Assembly: GCF_000420065.1 (NCBI RefSeq)
Contig: NZ_ATUF01000002.1
Location: forward strand, 806,001-870,000
Direction: 5' to 3'
Length of the DNA stretch: 64,000 bases
Source: Varibaculum cambriense DSM 15806
Lineage (GTDB): Bacteria; Actinomycetota; Actinomycetes; Actinomycetales; Actinomycetaceae
This document shows, piece after piece, positions 26,551 to 36,188 of the stretch. The number at the start of each line of letters is the position of its first letter. The stretch's first letter is position 1. The position numbers were made by a program, and so were the translations under genes. Below the pieces are notes generated by a model, which ran no database searches, was not told the DNA's origin, and worked only from the letters and a program-made list of their open reading frames with translations.

Positions 26551-28575
26551 GTGGCTGATCTGGGTGACCAACAAGTCCAGCACGAATACGGCGCGGGCGA
26601 CATCACAGTTTTAGAGGGGCTAGAGGCAGTACGCAAACGCCCCGGTATGTATATCGGTTCTACCGGGGAGCGCGGTCTGCACCACCTGGTATACGAGGTA
26701 GTCGACAACTCCGTCGACGAGGCTCTGGCCGGCTATTGCGACCATATCGAAGTTGCCATCCAGGCAGATGGGGGTCTGCGGGTCAGCGATAACGGCCGCG
26801 GAATCCCGGTAGATATGCATCCCACCGAAAAACGCCCCACGGTCGAAGTAGTAATGACCATCTTGCATGCGGGCGGCAAATTCGGGTCTGGCGGTTACGC
26901 GGTTTCCGGCGGCTTGCACGGGGTTGGCGTTTCGGTAGTAAATGCCCTCTCGGTGCGGATGGACACCGTGGTAAAACGGCAGGGTTACGTATGGCGGCAA
27001 TCCTTCGGTAACGGCGGGCATCCCCTCACCGAACTGGAGCGCGGAGAAGAAACCGAAGAAACCGGTACTCAGCAGACCTTTTACCCGGATCCGGAAATCT
27101 TCGAGACCACTACTTTTAGTTTCGAAATTTTGCGGCAGCGTTTCCAGCAGATGGCTTTTCTGAACAAGGGGCTGCGCATCACTCTAACCGATGAACGCCC
27201 GGAGGCCACCGATGCCGGCGATCTGGTTACTGGCGATGCGCAAGGCACCGCCGATGATCCGGTTCCCGGTTTCCGGCAAGTATCGTTCATGTACGAAAAC
27301 GGTCTGCGCGACTATGTAGAGTTCATTAACCACTCCAAGAAATCCGAGGTCATCAACCCGGAGATTATCGATTTTGAGTCAGTTAACGAGGATGCCTCCA
27401 TCAGCCTCGAAATCGCCTTGCAGTGGACCACCGCTTACTCCGAGTCGGTTCATACCTACGCGAACACGATTAACACCACCGAGGGCGGTACCCACGAGGA
27501 AGGTTTCCGCTCGGCCTTGACCAGCTTGATGAATAAATACGCCCGGGACAAAGGGATCCTGAAAGACAAGGATCATAACCTGACCGGTGACGATATTCGG
27601 GAAGGTTTAACCGCCGTGATCTCGGTTAAACTCACCGAGCCGCAGTTCGAGGGGCAAACCAAAACCAAACTGGGCAATACCGAGGCGCGCACCTTTGTCC
27701 AACAGCAGGTTTACTCCAAACTGGGTGACTGGTTAGATGCCCACCCCATGGACGCGAAAGCGATTCTGGTAAAGGCACAGCAGGCGGCAACCGCGCGGGT
27801 GGCTGCGCGCAAAGCTCGGGAAGCTACCCGGCGCAAATCCGCCCTCGAGTCCGTGTCTATGCCCGGCAAATTGCGGGATTGCTCTTCCCGCGATGCCTCC
27901 CAATGCGAAATCTATATCGTAGAGGGCGACTCGGCAGGTGGCTCGGCGGTGCAGGGGCGCGACCCGGCTCACCAGGCAATCTTGCCGATTCGCGGCAAGA
28001 TCCTAAACGTAGAGAAAGCGCGGCTAGACCGCGCCCTATCCAGTCAAGAAATCCAGTCTTTGATTACCGCCTTTGGTACCGGTATTGGCGAAGACTTTGA
28101 TATCTCCAAGCTGCGCTATAACGCCATCGTGATTATGGCGGACGCCGATGTGGACGGCCAGCATATCGCGACTTTGCTACTGACTTTGCTGTTCCGCTAT
28201 ATGCGTCCCCTGATTGAAAAAGGGCACGTATTTATCGCCTGCCCCCCGCTTTACCGGCTGAAATGGTCGAACGCGCCCCACCAGTTCGTGTTCTCGGATC
28301 GCCAACGCGACGAATATTTAGAGGACGGCAAAACCGATGGTAAGCGCCTGCCAAAAGAGGGCGGGGTGCAGCGTTATAAGGGGCTCGGGGAAATGAATCC
28401 CCAGGAACTGTGGGAAACCACTATGAACCCCGAAGATCGGATGCTCAAACAAGTGACCTTATCCGAGGCGGCCAGCGCGGATGAAGTTTTCTCCATGCTA
28501 ATGGGTGAGGACGTGGAGTCGCGGCGCGCTTTCATTCAGCGCAATGCCACTGACGTGCGGTTCTTGGATATTTAA
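26551..28575 (+). CDS. gyrB: DNA gyrase subunit B
   Basis: The ATPase subunit of gyrase, 674 residues. It has the GHKL ATP site ([42 protein letters not shown]), the transducer domain and the Toprim domain ([24 protein letters not shown]). The C-terminal [16 protein letters not shown] segment is typical. The start is GTG with AAGGAG upstream. The gene is a single-length actinobacterial GyrB without the large gamma-proteobacterial insert. Confidence 0.98.
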   Translation: MADLGDQQVQHEYGAGDITVLEGLEAVRKRPGMYIGSTGERGLHHLVYEVVDNSVDEALAGYCDHIEVAIQADGGLRVSDNGRGIPVDMHPTEKRPTVEVVMTILHAGGKFGSGGYAVSGGLHGVGVSVVNALSVRMDTVVKRQGYVWRQSFGNGGHPLTELERGEETEETGTQQTFYPDPEIFETTTFSFEILRQRFQQMAFLNKGLRITLTDERPEATDAGDLVTGDAQGTADDPVPGFRQVSFMYENGLRDYVEFINHSKKSEVINPEIIDFESVNEDASISLEIALQWTTAYSESVHTYANTINTTEGGTHEEGFRSALTSLMNKYARDKGILKDKDHNLTGDDIREGLTAVISVKLTEPQFEGQTKTKLGNTEARTFVQQQVYSKLGDWLDAHPMDAKAILVKAQQAATARVAARKAREATRRKSALESVSMPGKLRDCSSRDASQCEIYIVEGDSAGGSAVQGRDPAHQAILPIRGKILNVEKARLDRALSSQEIQSLITAFGTGIGEDFDISKLRYNAIVIMADADVDGQHIATLLLTLLFRYMRPLIEKGHVFIACPPLYRLKWSNAPHQFVFSDRQRDEYLEDGKTDGKRLPKEGGVQRYKGLGEMNPQELWETTMNPEDRMLKQVTLSEAASADEVFSMLMGEDVESRRAFIQRNATDVRFLDI

Positions 28576-28587
28576 GGGACGGGAAAA

Positions 28588-31254
28588 ATGAGTGAAATAG
28601 ACAACCAGGATCAAAATCAGCAAGCGGATTCCCCGGAAACCCCCCAGCACTCCGGCGCGGCTTTCGGGGGCGGGGACACCGCTTCGGCAGACGCCCTCGA
28701 AAATAATTCCGGTCTTTTCCAGGCAAAGGGACATATTAATCAGGTTGACCTAGAAACCGAGATGCAACGCTCCTACCTGGATTATGCGATGAGTGTGATC
28801 GTAGGGCGTGCCCTGCCTGAAGTGCGGGATGGTTTGAAGCCGGTACACCGGCGGATTCTGTATGCCATGTATGACGGTGGTTACCGCCCCAATGCCGGGT
28901 TCTCCAAATGTATGCGCGTAGTCGGCGACGTGATGGGCCATTTCCACCCTCATGGTGACGCCGCGGTTTATGATGCCTTGGCGCGCCTAGTGCAGCCCTG
29001 GTCGATGCGTTACCCGATGGTGGCTGGTCAAGGTAACTTTGGGTCTCCGGGGAACTTGGGGCCGGCAGCTCCGCGTTATACGGAATGTAAAATGGCGCCT
29101 TTGTCGATGGAAATGGTGCGCGATATCGATGAAGACACTGTCGATTTTATGGACAACTATGATGGGCGCACCCAAGAACCCACGGTTTTGCCTGCGCGAC
29201 TCCCCTACCTGCTGCTTAACGGCTCAGAGGGAATCGCAGTGGGGATGGCTACCCGGATTCCTCCCCACAATATGCGGGAAGTTGCCGACGGGGTGCAGTG
29301 GGCTCTAGCGCATCCCGAGGCTTCGCGCGAAGAATTAATGGAAGCCCTGATCGAACGGATTAAGGGACCGGATTTCCCCACGGGCGCCACTATTTTGGGG
29401 CGCAAAGGGATTGAACAGGCATACCGCACCGGTCGCGGTTCCATTGTGCAGCGAGCCATAGTCAACGTAGAGGAAATCAACTCCCGGGTCTGCCTGGTGG
29501 TTACCGAACTTCCCTACCAGGTCAATCCGGATAATCTGGCGGCAAAAATCGCCGGACTGGTGAAAGATGGGCAGATCGAGGGAATCGCAGATATTCGCGA
29601 CGAATCCTCGGACCGCTCCGGGCAGCGTCTCGTGATTGTGCTCAAGCGGGACGCGGTTCCCAAGGTGGTTTTGAACAACCTCTATAAGCGCACCCAGCTG
29701 CAGGATTCTTTCCCTGCCAATATGTTGGCGCTGGTAGATGGGGTTCCGCGGACGCTGTCTATCGACGGGTTTATCTCTAACTGGATCAATCACCAGTTAG
29801 AAGTAATCGTGCGCCGCACCAATTTCCGCCTGAAGAGGGCACAAGATCGCCTCCATATTTTGCAAGGCTACCTGATGGCGCTGGATGCCTTGGATGCGGT
29901 GATTGCTACTATCCGTAAATCTCCCACAGTTGATGAGGCGCGCAGCGCCCTGATGGAGCTGCTCGGGGTAGATGAAGTCCAAGCGGATGCGATTTTGGCT
30001 TTGCAGCTGCGCCGCCTAGCCGCCCTCGAGCGGCAAAAGATCCTCGATGAGCACACTGAGTTAGAGGCGCGGGTAAAGGATTTACAAGATATCTTGGCTC
30101 GTCCGGAGCGGCAGCGGGGAATTATTTCCACCGAGCTGGGCGAGATTGTCGACAAATATGGCGATGAACGGCGCACTAAGATAATGCCCTTCGCCGGAGA
30201 AATGTCGATGGAAGACCTCATTGAAGAACAGGATGTGGTGGTCACCATTACCCGTTCAGGGTACGTAAAACGCACCCGTCTGGATCAATACCGCAGTCAA
30301 AAACGCGGTGGTAAAGGCATTAAAGGAGCGCAGCTGCGTGAAGATGACGTGGTGGATCACTTCTTTACTACCACCACCCATCACTGGTTGGCGTTCTTTA
30401 CTAATAAGGGTCGAGTTTACCGAGCGAAAGCCTATGAGCTGCCCGAGGGAGGACGTGACTCTAAAGGGCAGCACGTAGCTAACCTCTTGGCGTTCCAACC
30501 GGAAGAAAAAATCGCGCAAGTGTTGGCGTTCAGTTCTTACGATGAGGCCGAGTATTTGGCACTAGCTACCCGCTCGGGACTGGTGAAAAAGACTCGCTTT
30601 ACTGAATATGATTCCAATCGTACCGGCGGGCTAATCGCGATTAACCTGCGAGAAATGCCTGATGGTGCCGCTGATGAAGTGGTGTCTGCGGAACTGGTAA
30701 ATGGCGATGATGAACTGCTATTGGTTTCCCACAAGGGACAGTCGCTGCGCTTCTTAGCTTCTGACGAAGCCTTGCGTCCTACTGGTCGCGCCACCTCCGG
30801 GGTGCGAGGCATGAAGTTCCGCGAAGGGGATCATCTGTTGGCGATGACGGTAATCCGTCCTGATAGTGACCTTTTGGTAGTGACCGAGGGCGGATACGCG
30901 AAACGGACTTCGGTTGAGGAATACCGGGTACAAGGTCGCGGCGGCCTGGGGATTAAGGTTGCAAACCTGGTGGCTGAGCGCGGCGGCCTGGTGGGCGCCT
31001 TGATTGTTAATGACGATGATGAAGTCATGGTGATTATGCACTCTGGTAAAGTGCAGCGCTCGCGGGTGGACGAGGTTCCCCGCACGGGACGCAACACGCA
31101 GGGAGTGATTTTCACTCGTCCGGCTCCGGGGGATGCGGTTTTGGCGGTAGCGTTAAATAATGAGAAATCAGATGATGATGAATCGTCGGAGGCTACGGAT
31201 GAGGATCTCGACCAAGAAGTGGCCGCGTTAGAAACCGAAAAAACTGAGCTCTAG
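28588..31254 (+). CDS. gyrA: DNA gyrase subunit A
   Basis: The cleavage-religation subunit, 888 residues. A 45-residue acidic/Gly N-terminal tail precedes the winged-helix domain; the catalytic tyrosine is Y164 in AAPRYTEC. The quinolone region reads [10 protein letters not shown] (residues 120-129), so the position equal to E. coli Ser83 is Ala125, as in mycobacterial GyrA, a state linked to lower intrinsic quinolone binding. The C-terminal beta-pinwheel contains the GyrA-box QKRGGKG. It lies 12 bp after gyrB and ends in an acidic tail. Confidence 0.98.
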   Translation: MSEIDNQDQNQQADSPETPQHSGAAFGGGDTASADALENNSGLFQAKGHINQVDLETEMQRSYLDYAMSVIVGRALPEVRDGLKPVHRRILYAMYDGGYRPNAGFSKCMRVVGDVMGHFHPHGDAAVYDALARLVQPWSMRYPMVAGQGNFGSPGNLGPAAPRYTECKMAPLSMEMVRDIDEDTVDFMDNYDGRTQEPTVLPARLPYLLLNGSEGIAVGMATRIPPHNMREVADGVQWALAHPEASREELMEALIERIKGPDFPTGATILGRKGIEQAYRTGRGSIVQRAIVNVEEINSRVCLVVTELPYQVNPDNLAAKIAGLVKDGQIEGIADIRDESSDRSGQRLVIVLKRDAVPKVVLNNLYKRTQLQDSFPANMLALVDGVPRTLSIDGFISNWINHQLEVIVRRTNFRLKRAQDRLHILQGYLMALDALDAVIATIRKSPTVDEARSALMELLGVDEVQADAILALQLRRLAALERQKILDEHTELEARVKDLQDILARPERQRGIISTELGEIVDKYGDERRTKIMPFAGEMSMEDLIEEQDVVVTITRSGYVKRTRLDQYRSQKRGGKGIKGAQLREDDVVDHFFTTTTHHWLAFFTNKGRVYRAKAYELPEGGRDSKGQHVANLLAFQPEEKIAQVLAFSSYDEAEYLALATRSGLVKKTRFTEYDSNRTGGLIAINLREMPDGAADEVVSAELVNGDDELLLVSHKGQSLRFLASDEALRPTGRATSGVRGMKFREGDHLLAMTVIRPDSDLLVVTEGGYAKRTSVEEYRVQGRGGLGIKVANLVAERGGLVGALIVNDDDEVMVIMHSGKVQRSRVDEVPRTGRNTQGVIFTRPAPGDAVLAVALNNEKSDDDESSEATDEDLDQEVAALETEKTEL

Positions 31255-31268
31255 TGAGAGGCTGACCA

Positions 31269-31979
31269 ATGACAACTGATGGCAAAGATCAAGATAAGGC
31301 TCGCTCAGAGCAAACAGCGGATAATGTTTCCCGCGAGAACGAATCGCCTAGTCTGAGTGAAGATAATCGCGCCCCCCAGTCATTGTGGGATGAAACCCCG
31401 CAAACTGAGGAAATACAAAATAAGGATGGGGACAGCCAAGTGAAAAAGAACGAAAAATCACCTCAGGCCGCGGGAAAGAAAGCTGCCGTTAAGTCTGGTT
31501 CTAAGGGTGGTAACAGCTCTGCGATTCCACAGGTTCCGGAAGTATCCTCCTCTGTTCAGAAGAAGGGAGAGACCGAGGCCGCGGGTGCGTCCTCGGCAAA
31601 GAAGATTGCCGAGTATCAGCCGCGCCAAATCTCGTTGGTGGTTTCCCGGATTGACCCCTGGTCGGTAATGAAAGTTTCCTTCCTGCTCTCAGTGGCGCTC
31701 GGGATCGCCATGGTGCTGGCGGGGTTGCTGGTCTGGTTGCTGCTAAATTCGATGAGCGTGTTTAGTTCGGTGGAGAGCTTTATTAACGATATTGATCCCA
31801 CCGGTTCGATTGCTTCGATTATTGATTACTTGCGGCTGCCGCGAGTAATGGCGATGAGCACTATTGTGGCAGTTTCAAACGTGATTTTAACGACTGCGTT
31901 CTCTACCGTGGGAGCATTTATATATAACTTGGTAACTTCGCTGGTTGGCGGGATCCGGCTAGCGTTGACTGACGAGTAG
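31269..31979 (+). CDS. DUF3566 transmembrane protein
   Basis: A 236-residue protein in the conserved actinobacterial slot between gyrA and tRNA-Ile (Rv0007 position). The N-terminal 110 residues are charged and disordered. The C-terminal domain is DUF3566: RQISLVVSRIDPWSVMKVSF, two transmembrane helices separated by an amphipathic SVESFINDI segment, and a final membrane-associated GAFIYNLVTSLVGGI. The function is unknown. The start is 14 bp after the gyrA stop, so it is part of the gyr transcript. Confidence 0.92.
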   Translation: MTTDGKDQDKARSEQTADNVSRENESPSLSEDNRAPQSLWDETPQTEEIQNKDGDSQVKKNEKSPQAAGKKAAVKSGSKGGNSSAIPQVPEVSSSVQKKGETEAAGASSAKKIAEYQPRQISLVVSRIDPWSVMKVSFLLSVALGIAMVLAGLLVWLLLNSMSVFSSVESFINDIDPTGSIASIIDYLRLPRVMAMSTIVAVSNVILTTAFSTVGAFIYNLVTSLVGGIRLALTDE

Positions 31980-32046
31980 TATTACCGCATTCCTTGCCGG
32001 GTGCTAAGGCTCGAGGGCGGCGTGACGGAACGCACCCGGGACGGGT

Positions 32047-32074
32047 TTGAAAGCCGGGTTAGGAATGTTGTAAT
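32047..32074 (+). promoter_or_regulatory. Promoter of tRNA-Ile
   Basis: TTGAAA (32047-32052) and TGTAAT (32069-32074), 16 bp apart, end 29 bp before the tRNA. Confidence 0.5.
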
Positions 32075-32103
32075 CTGCAATGGTGTTCACGGATGGACAC
32101 GAT

Positions 32104-32177
32104 GGGCCTATAGCTCAGTTGGTTAGAGCGCAGTCCTGATAAGACTGAGGTCGCTGGTTCGAGCCCAGCTAGGCCCA
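32104..32177 (+). tRNA. tRNA-Ile (GAT)
   Basis: A 74-base cloverleaf: acceptor GGGCCTA/TAGGCCC, anticodon loop CTGATAA, T-arm GCTGGTTCGAGCCCAGC. It lies in the conserved gyrA-DUF3566-ileT-alaT order. Confidence 0.98.
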
Positions 32178-32344
32178 CTGCGAGGGAAGTTTGTTTCTAG
32201 TAATCGACCAGGTAGGTAGATTTGAAAAAGACCTTAAAACTGTTGTTTATCGGGGTGTTTTTCGCCTGGTTGCTAAATGCAGCAAATGATCTTCGCAATG
32301 ATTCTGGAGTTTGGAAGTACCTGTAAACGGTTTTCCAGCTCGAA

Positions 32345-32417
32345 GGGGCTATGGCGCAGCTGGTAGCGCATCTGCTTTGCAAGCAGAGGGTCGCGGGTTC
32401 GAGTCCCGCTAGCTCCA
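32345..32417 (+). tRNA. tRNA-Ala (TGC)
   Basis: A 73-base cloverleaf: acceptor GGGGCTA/TAGCTCC with one G-U pair, anticodon loop TTTGCAA, T-arm GCGGGTTCGAGTCCCGC. The 167-bp spacer from tRNA-Ile shows no gene. Confidence 0.98.
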
Positions 32418-32425
32418 CTAAAATA

Positions 32426-32456
32426 TTGAAGCCCCAGGTTTATCCTGGGGCTTCAA
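32426..32456 (+). terminator. Terminator of tRNA-Ala
   Basis: A 13-bp perfect stem TTGAAGCCCCAGG / CCTGGGGCTTCAA with a TTTAT loop, followed by CATTTTAT. Confidence 0.85.
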
Positions 32457-32494
32457 CATTTTATGAGCTTAGGGACTCGAACCCGGGAGGGCTG

Positions 32495-32602
32495 GCGCGG
32501 GGGCTAGGTTTTTCCTCCTGCCCAAGAATTTGGGAAACGTAGCGACGTTTCCCAAATTCTTATGCCCACCGCACCTGCTCGGATAAAACCTAGCCCTCGC
32601 GC
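32495..32602. repeat. Nested inverted repeat (two stacked palindromes)
   Basis: The outer arms 32495-32512 and 32585-32602 are 18 bases long and complementary at 17 positions (GCGCG.GGGCTAGGTTTT type). Inside them, 32524-32540 and 32545-32561 form a 17-bp perfect palindrome around an AGCG loop (AAGAATTTGGGAAACGT). There is no coding potential and no U-run. It could be a structured RNA or a small mobile-type element. Confidence 0.75.
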
Positions 32603-32694
32603 TCTCTTACAGTCGTTCGTACAGCTCTTACCGGTCGTGTCCCTTCCGATGCCAGTAATATCAAAGAAGTAAAGTTTCTTTAGGGGGATTGCCA

Positions 32695-33360
32695 GTGAAG
32701 ATTTATGAATTTGGATGCTTGGAATATCTTGCACGAGATCTCTGCCGGCAGTTGCGCCCTGGTCGCAGTATTGTGGGTCTTGCCGGAGCTCCTGGCGCTG
32801 GAAAGTCTACGTTAGCGCAGAAACTTGTTGCTTATTTAACTGATGTTTTAGACATTCATAGTGCGTACCTGCCAATGGATGGATTTCATTTTTCGAATGC
32901 GGTATTGCGGCAAAGGCAGCTACTAGATCGGAAAGGCGCTCCGGAAACCTTTGATGTAAATGGATACCTTAATGTACTGCAACGGTTGCGGGAAATAGTA
33001 GATTACCCTGTTTTCGTCCCTAACTATTCGCGCACGCTACACGAGCCGATTGCGGCTGCTATCGAAATCAAGCCAGACACTCAGGTTATTGTCACTGAAG
33101 GGAATTATCTGGCCGCAAATAACGGCGGTTGGGAACATGTTAAGGAAATGCTGGACATCCTGTGGTATTTGGATACTGATACTTCTTTACTTAAAGATAG
33201 GCTTATTGAAAGGCAAATGGCTGGGGGACGGTCTCGAAAACTTGCGGTTAAATGGGTAGAGGAAGTTGATTCCCCCAATAAAGATATTGTGGAAAAAACC
33301 AAGCTCGAGGCCGACGCCCTAATCAGATTACTTTTCGATATTTCGGTAGAAAATAGCTAG
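32695..33360 (+). CDS. P-loop nucleoside/sugar kinase-like protein (FrcK/YggC type)
   Basis: A 221-residue phosphotransferase. The N-terminal P-loop is GLAGAPGAGKSTLAQKL. Then come PMDGFHFSNAVL, GAPETFDVNGYL, PNYSRTLHEP and VTEGNYLA, the pattern of the uridine-kinase/phosphoribulokinase-like FrcK/YggC group, members of which sit beside sugar transport genes. GTG 32695 is preferred because AGGGGGA lies six bases before it; a TTG at 32689 abuts that site. The convergent neighbour is a PfkB-type sugar kinase whose stop overlaps by four bases, so both may act in one sugar or nucleoside salvage route. The substrate is unknown. Confidence 0.82.
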   Translation: MKIYEFGCLEYLARDLCRQLRPGRSIVGLAGAPGAGKSTLAQKLVAYLTDVLDIHSAYLPMDGFHFSNAVLRQRQLLDRKGAPETFDVNGYLNVLQRLREIVDYPVFVPNYSRTLHEPIAAAIEIKPDTQVIVTEGNYLAANNGGWEHVKEMLDILWYLDTDTSLLKDRLIERQMAGGRSRKLAVKWVEEVDSPNKDIVEKTKLEADALIRLLFDISVENS

Positions 33361-34253
33361 TTTTCTGCCAGCCACTTCCGAGTGCCGAAGGATTGGATTG
33401 ATAAGGCTGCGATCCGGCTCGCTTTGGCAAGCGCATTTAAGAAAGTTTCTGCGGTAAGCGCTTGCTTGCCCAGGGCTTTCACGAAACCTCCGTGGAAGAA
33501 ATCCCCGGCACCAAGAGTATCTACCACGGTAGTCTTACAGGTTTTTAGGGTTCCGGTAATTCCATCCGCCGAATATAGGATTTCTTTGCTACCTCGAGTA
33601 ATCGCTGAATATTTGACCCCGAAGTTCGCCAGATAGTCAAAAAGTTCTGCGGAGCTGTGGCCACTGGCAAATGATTCCGAGACGATAGCAACATCAATGT
33701 AAGGTAACAGTTCCTCGGTGTAGCTCTTTACGCTCCCTCCATCTAAAACCGTAGTTATTCCCGAACTGCGAGCCCGCTTCAACACCTCTAAAGTGAGATC
33801 AGTTTCGTAACCATCGGTTTCCACAATGTCGAAATTTTCGACCTCGATATCTAGGGCGCTATAGGCAGGGGCAAGTTTTCGCTGGTCAGTAGCAGAAACT
33901 ACCGCTCTGTTCCCGGTTGATTGGGTTACTAAGATCGTGGCCACGGTCGAGGACGTGTTTCCAGGCAGAGTGGATGCCTTAAGGCGAACATGATTTTTTT
34001 CGAGGTCTTCGCGAATCAGCTCGCCGATTCTGTCATCGGATATCCGGGTTACCAGAACTGCATCGCCCCTATCTTCTAGTCCCGCACCTAGTTTTGAATA
34101 TCCGTGTGCGAAGGCCACTGCGGCATTGCTGGCAGGTCCCCCCGCGGCGAATGTGAAATCAAGGGCTCTGATTTTTTCATTTTCAGCCGGGAGTTTTTCC
34201 ACTAACTGGATAACATCTAAGGTTGCCAGCCCTACAAATAACCCCTTCGTCAC
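33357..34253 (-). CDS. PfkB-family carbohydrate kinase
   Basis: A 298-residue ribokinase-fold enzyme. The N-terminal beta strand is LFVGLATLDVIQLVEKLP, then FAAGGPASNAAVAFA (substrate pocket). The C-terminal signature DTLGAGDFFHGGF carries the catalytic Asp. The start GTG 34253 has only a weak ribosome binding site. It resembles the ketohexokinase-like branch more than ribokinase, but the sugar cannot be named. Confidence 0.85.
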   Translation of the reverse strand: MTKGLFVGLATLDVIQLVEKLPAENEKIRALDFTFAAGGPASNAAVAFAHGYSKLGAGLEDRGDAVLVTRISDDRIGELIREDLEKNHVRLKASTLPGNTSSTVATILVTQSTGNRAVVSATDQRKLAPAYSALDIEVENFDIVETDGYETDLTLEVLKRARSSGITTVLDGGSVKSYTEELLPYIDVAIVSESFASGHSSAELFDYLANFGVKYSAITRGSKEILYSADGITGTLKTCKTTVVDTLGAGDFFHGGFVKALGKQALTAETFLNALAKASRIAALSIQSFGTRKWLAEN

Positions 34254-34337
34254 CTTTTCACCACTTCCTCGCGGACAGCGCGTTTTAATCGCAGGCCATC
34301 GCCCTTAGCCCAACAATAAAATCTTTACCTTTCGTAA

Positions 34338-34379
34338 CTCTAACAGGCGTGTTTCCCTGGTTACAGTACACCGTTAGAG
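34338..34379 (-). promoter_or_regulatory. Inverted repeat upstream of the PfkB-type kinase gene
   Basis: CTCTAAC and GTTAGAG face each other 28 bp apart, about 85-125 bp before the kinase start. They may be an operator for a local regulator; this is only suggestive. Confidence 0.25.
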
Positions 34380-34400
34380 CCTGCGGCATTAGCTCACCTG

Positions 34401-35180
34401 TCAGGTGGTGGATGGCAATGGTTTGAAAATAAATTGTTTGACGTTTCCGTCTTGAACTTCTTTTGCGCTTACGCCATAAACATCGTGGATGAGTTCAGAA
34501 GTGAGAATCGTGTCCGGGATACCTTGAGTGTGTACCCGGCCGTTTTTAAGGATAATTGCCTGGTCGCAGTAACGGGTTACCAGGTTAAGATCATGCAAGA
34601 TTATGACAGCTGTGTCGCTAACTTTCTTGATGATACTAAGAATTTGATGTTGGTACTTGATATCTAGATGATTTGTGGGTTCATCTAGCAGGATACATTT
34701 ACATTGTTGGGCGAGGGCGCGGGCAATAAGAACCCGTTGACGTTCCCCACCGGAAAGCGTATCCACATAGCGGTCTTGTGCGTAGCTCATTCCAACAGCG
34801 TCGAGAGCCTCTTGACAGATTTTATGATCAGCTTCGCTATATCCTTGAATATCCTTACGATGCGGGGATCGTCCCAGAAGAACAATGTCGATTACGCGGG
34901 TTCTTTCCATGTCATGCTCGAATTGGGAAACTACTGCGATACGCCGGGCAACTTGACCGGGACGCATTTGTTCTAAAGGCTGCCCGCTGAGGAGGATTCT
35001 CCCCTCCGATAGTTTTTGCGCAGCGAACATAGCCCTCATGAGGGTAGTTTTCCCGGAACCATTAGGGCCGGCGATACCTAAAATTTTGCCTTGAGGTACC
35101 TCGAAGGAGACCCCGTCAAGAACTTTGGTGTCACCGAAATGGACGCTAGCTTTGTCTATCGTGAGGGGAGAATCATTCAT
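34401..35180 (-). CDS. Siderophore-type ABC transporter ATPase (FhuC/FecE family)
   Basis: A 259-residue ATPase of metal-chelate importers. It has Walker A GPNGSGKTTLMRAMF, signature LSGGERQRVLIARALAQ, Walker B CILLDEPTNHLD and the switch LHDLNLVTRYCD, all typical of FecE/FhuC proteins. It is the last gene of the leftward operon (S9 peptidase, permease, binding protein, ATPase), starting four bases after the binding-protein stop. The operon is read away from a DtxR-type box at 38457, so repression by iron is likely. In this context its cargo may be the metal-loaded product of the divergent YcaO locus. Confidence 0.93.
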   Translation of the reverse strand: MNDSPLTIDKASVHFGDTKVLDGVSFEVPQGKILGIAGPNGSGKTTLMRAMFAAQKLSEGRILLSGQPLEQMRPGQVARRIAVVSQFEHDMERTRVIDIVLLGRSPHRKDIQGYSEADHKICQEALDAVGMSYAQDRYVDTLSGGERQRVLIARALAQQCKCILLDEPTNHLDIKYQHQILSIIKKVSDTAVIILHDLNLVTRYCDQAIILKNGRVHTQGIPDTILTSELIHDVYGVSAKEVQDGNVKQFIFKPLPSTT

Positions 35181-35184
35181 CCGT

Positions 35185-36174
35185 TTACTTTCCTAGTTTC
35201 TTGAGCTGATCAGCCAGTTCAAATGTTCCATAAATCGCGGTGGGGGAGGCATAGGCTACTGCGGATTCCGCATAGATAATGTTGCCATTTTTAACCGCTT
35301 TCATGTCCTTGAAGCCAGGAATCTTTTCAAGTCGTTGCATTGAACTTTCTTTGGTGGCTCCGCCCATTCCAGTGAGCAAAATGATTACATCAGGGTCTGA
35401 CTTAACAAATGCTTCTGGTGCAATAGGGCCTTGGTGCGGATGATAGTTCGGGTCAATAGCACTAACGAGATTAAGGGTCTTATTTATTTCCCCCATCACG
35501 CCTTTGTTTCCGTAACTAAATAGTTCAGGATCTTCTCCGTAGTAGTAGGCGTAGGAAACTTTGCGGTCTTTACCGATTTTCTGATTACTAACTTGCTCGA
35601 GTTTCTCTTTAAGATCCTTGACTGTGGCATCCGCTTTTTCGGAGGTGCCCATGATTTTGCCTAGCTGAGTAATCTCCGCCAAAGTAGTATTGAACGATTC
35701 ATCGGATTTTTGATCCGGATAGAAGTAGTTACACTCGGTAGCATCCACAACGGCAGGGATTCCTTTTTCTGCTACCGCTTTCGGAGCGGTGGTTTCGGAA
35801 CTGAATCCACCTCCATAAGCAAGATCAGGCTTCAGCTTCATGAGGGCTTCCATAGAAATGGATTCCGTTGATAATACTTTGATGCCGTCTGCTTTTTTAC
35901 CTATCCAAGCTGGCGGTTCTTCACCCCATTCGTTAGCGCGGCCAACAATGGATTTTTCCGCTCCGGCAGCAAAGAGGTATGCCAGACCGGTGACTCCCAT
36001 CGAGACTACTTTCTTAGGGTGAGTCGTAAACTTCGTTTCCACCCCACAGTTTTTAACCGTGATAGGTTGGTCAGCAGCGGCGCTGGACGATTCTTTTGTC
36101 CCGGAGCAGCCAGTGAGGGCGGCAGCTACCAGGCTTACCCCCAGTACGCCAGCCGCAATTCGTTTCTTGATCAT
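35185..36174 (-). CDS. Metal-chelate-binding lipoprotein (FecB/FhuD/BtuF type)
   Basis: A 329-residue extracytoplasmic receptor with lipobox LTGC (Cys23). The fold is the two-lobe class III type: KKVVSMGVTGLAYLFAAGAE opens lobe 1, DLAYGGGFSS follows, and FVKSDPDVIILLTGMGG opens the second lobe's typical strand-helix. This family binds siderophores, haem, cobalamin or free metal. Neighbouring genes fit an iron chelate. The pocket gives no further clue from sequence alone. It is 14 bp after the permease stop. Confidence 0.92.
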   Translation of the reverse strand: MIKKRIAAGVLGVSLVAAALTGCSGTKESSSAAADQPITVKNCGVETKFTTHPKKVVSMGVTGLAYLFAAGAEKSIVGRANEWGEEPPAWIGKKADGIKVLSTESISMEALMKLKPDLAYGGGFSSETTAPKAVAEKGIPAVVDATECNYFYPDQKSDESFNTTLAEITQLGKIMGTSEKADATVKDLKEKLEQVSNQKIGKDRKVSYAYYYGEDPELFSYGNKGVMGEINKTLNLVSAIDPNYHPHQGPIAPEAFVKSDPDVIILLTGMGGATKESSMQRLEKIPGFKDMKAVKNGNIIYAESAVAYASPTAIYGTFELADQLKKLGK

Positions 36175-36188
36175 TCTTTTCTTCCTTT

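Noticed and set aside
32197-32418. A 73-codon minus-strand frame over tRNA-Ala
   Set aside because: It begins in the antisense of the tRNA and shows the artefact peptide usual for tRNA genes.
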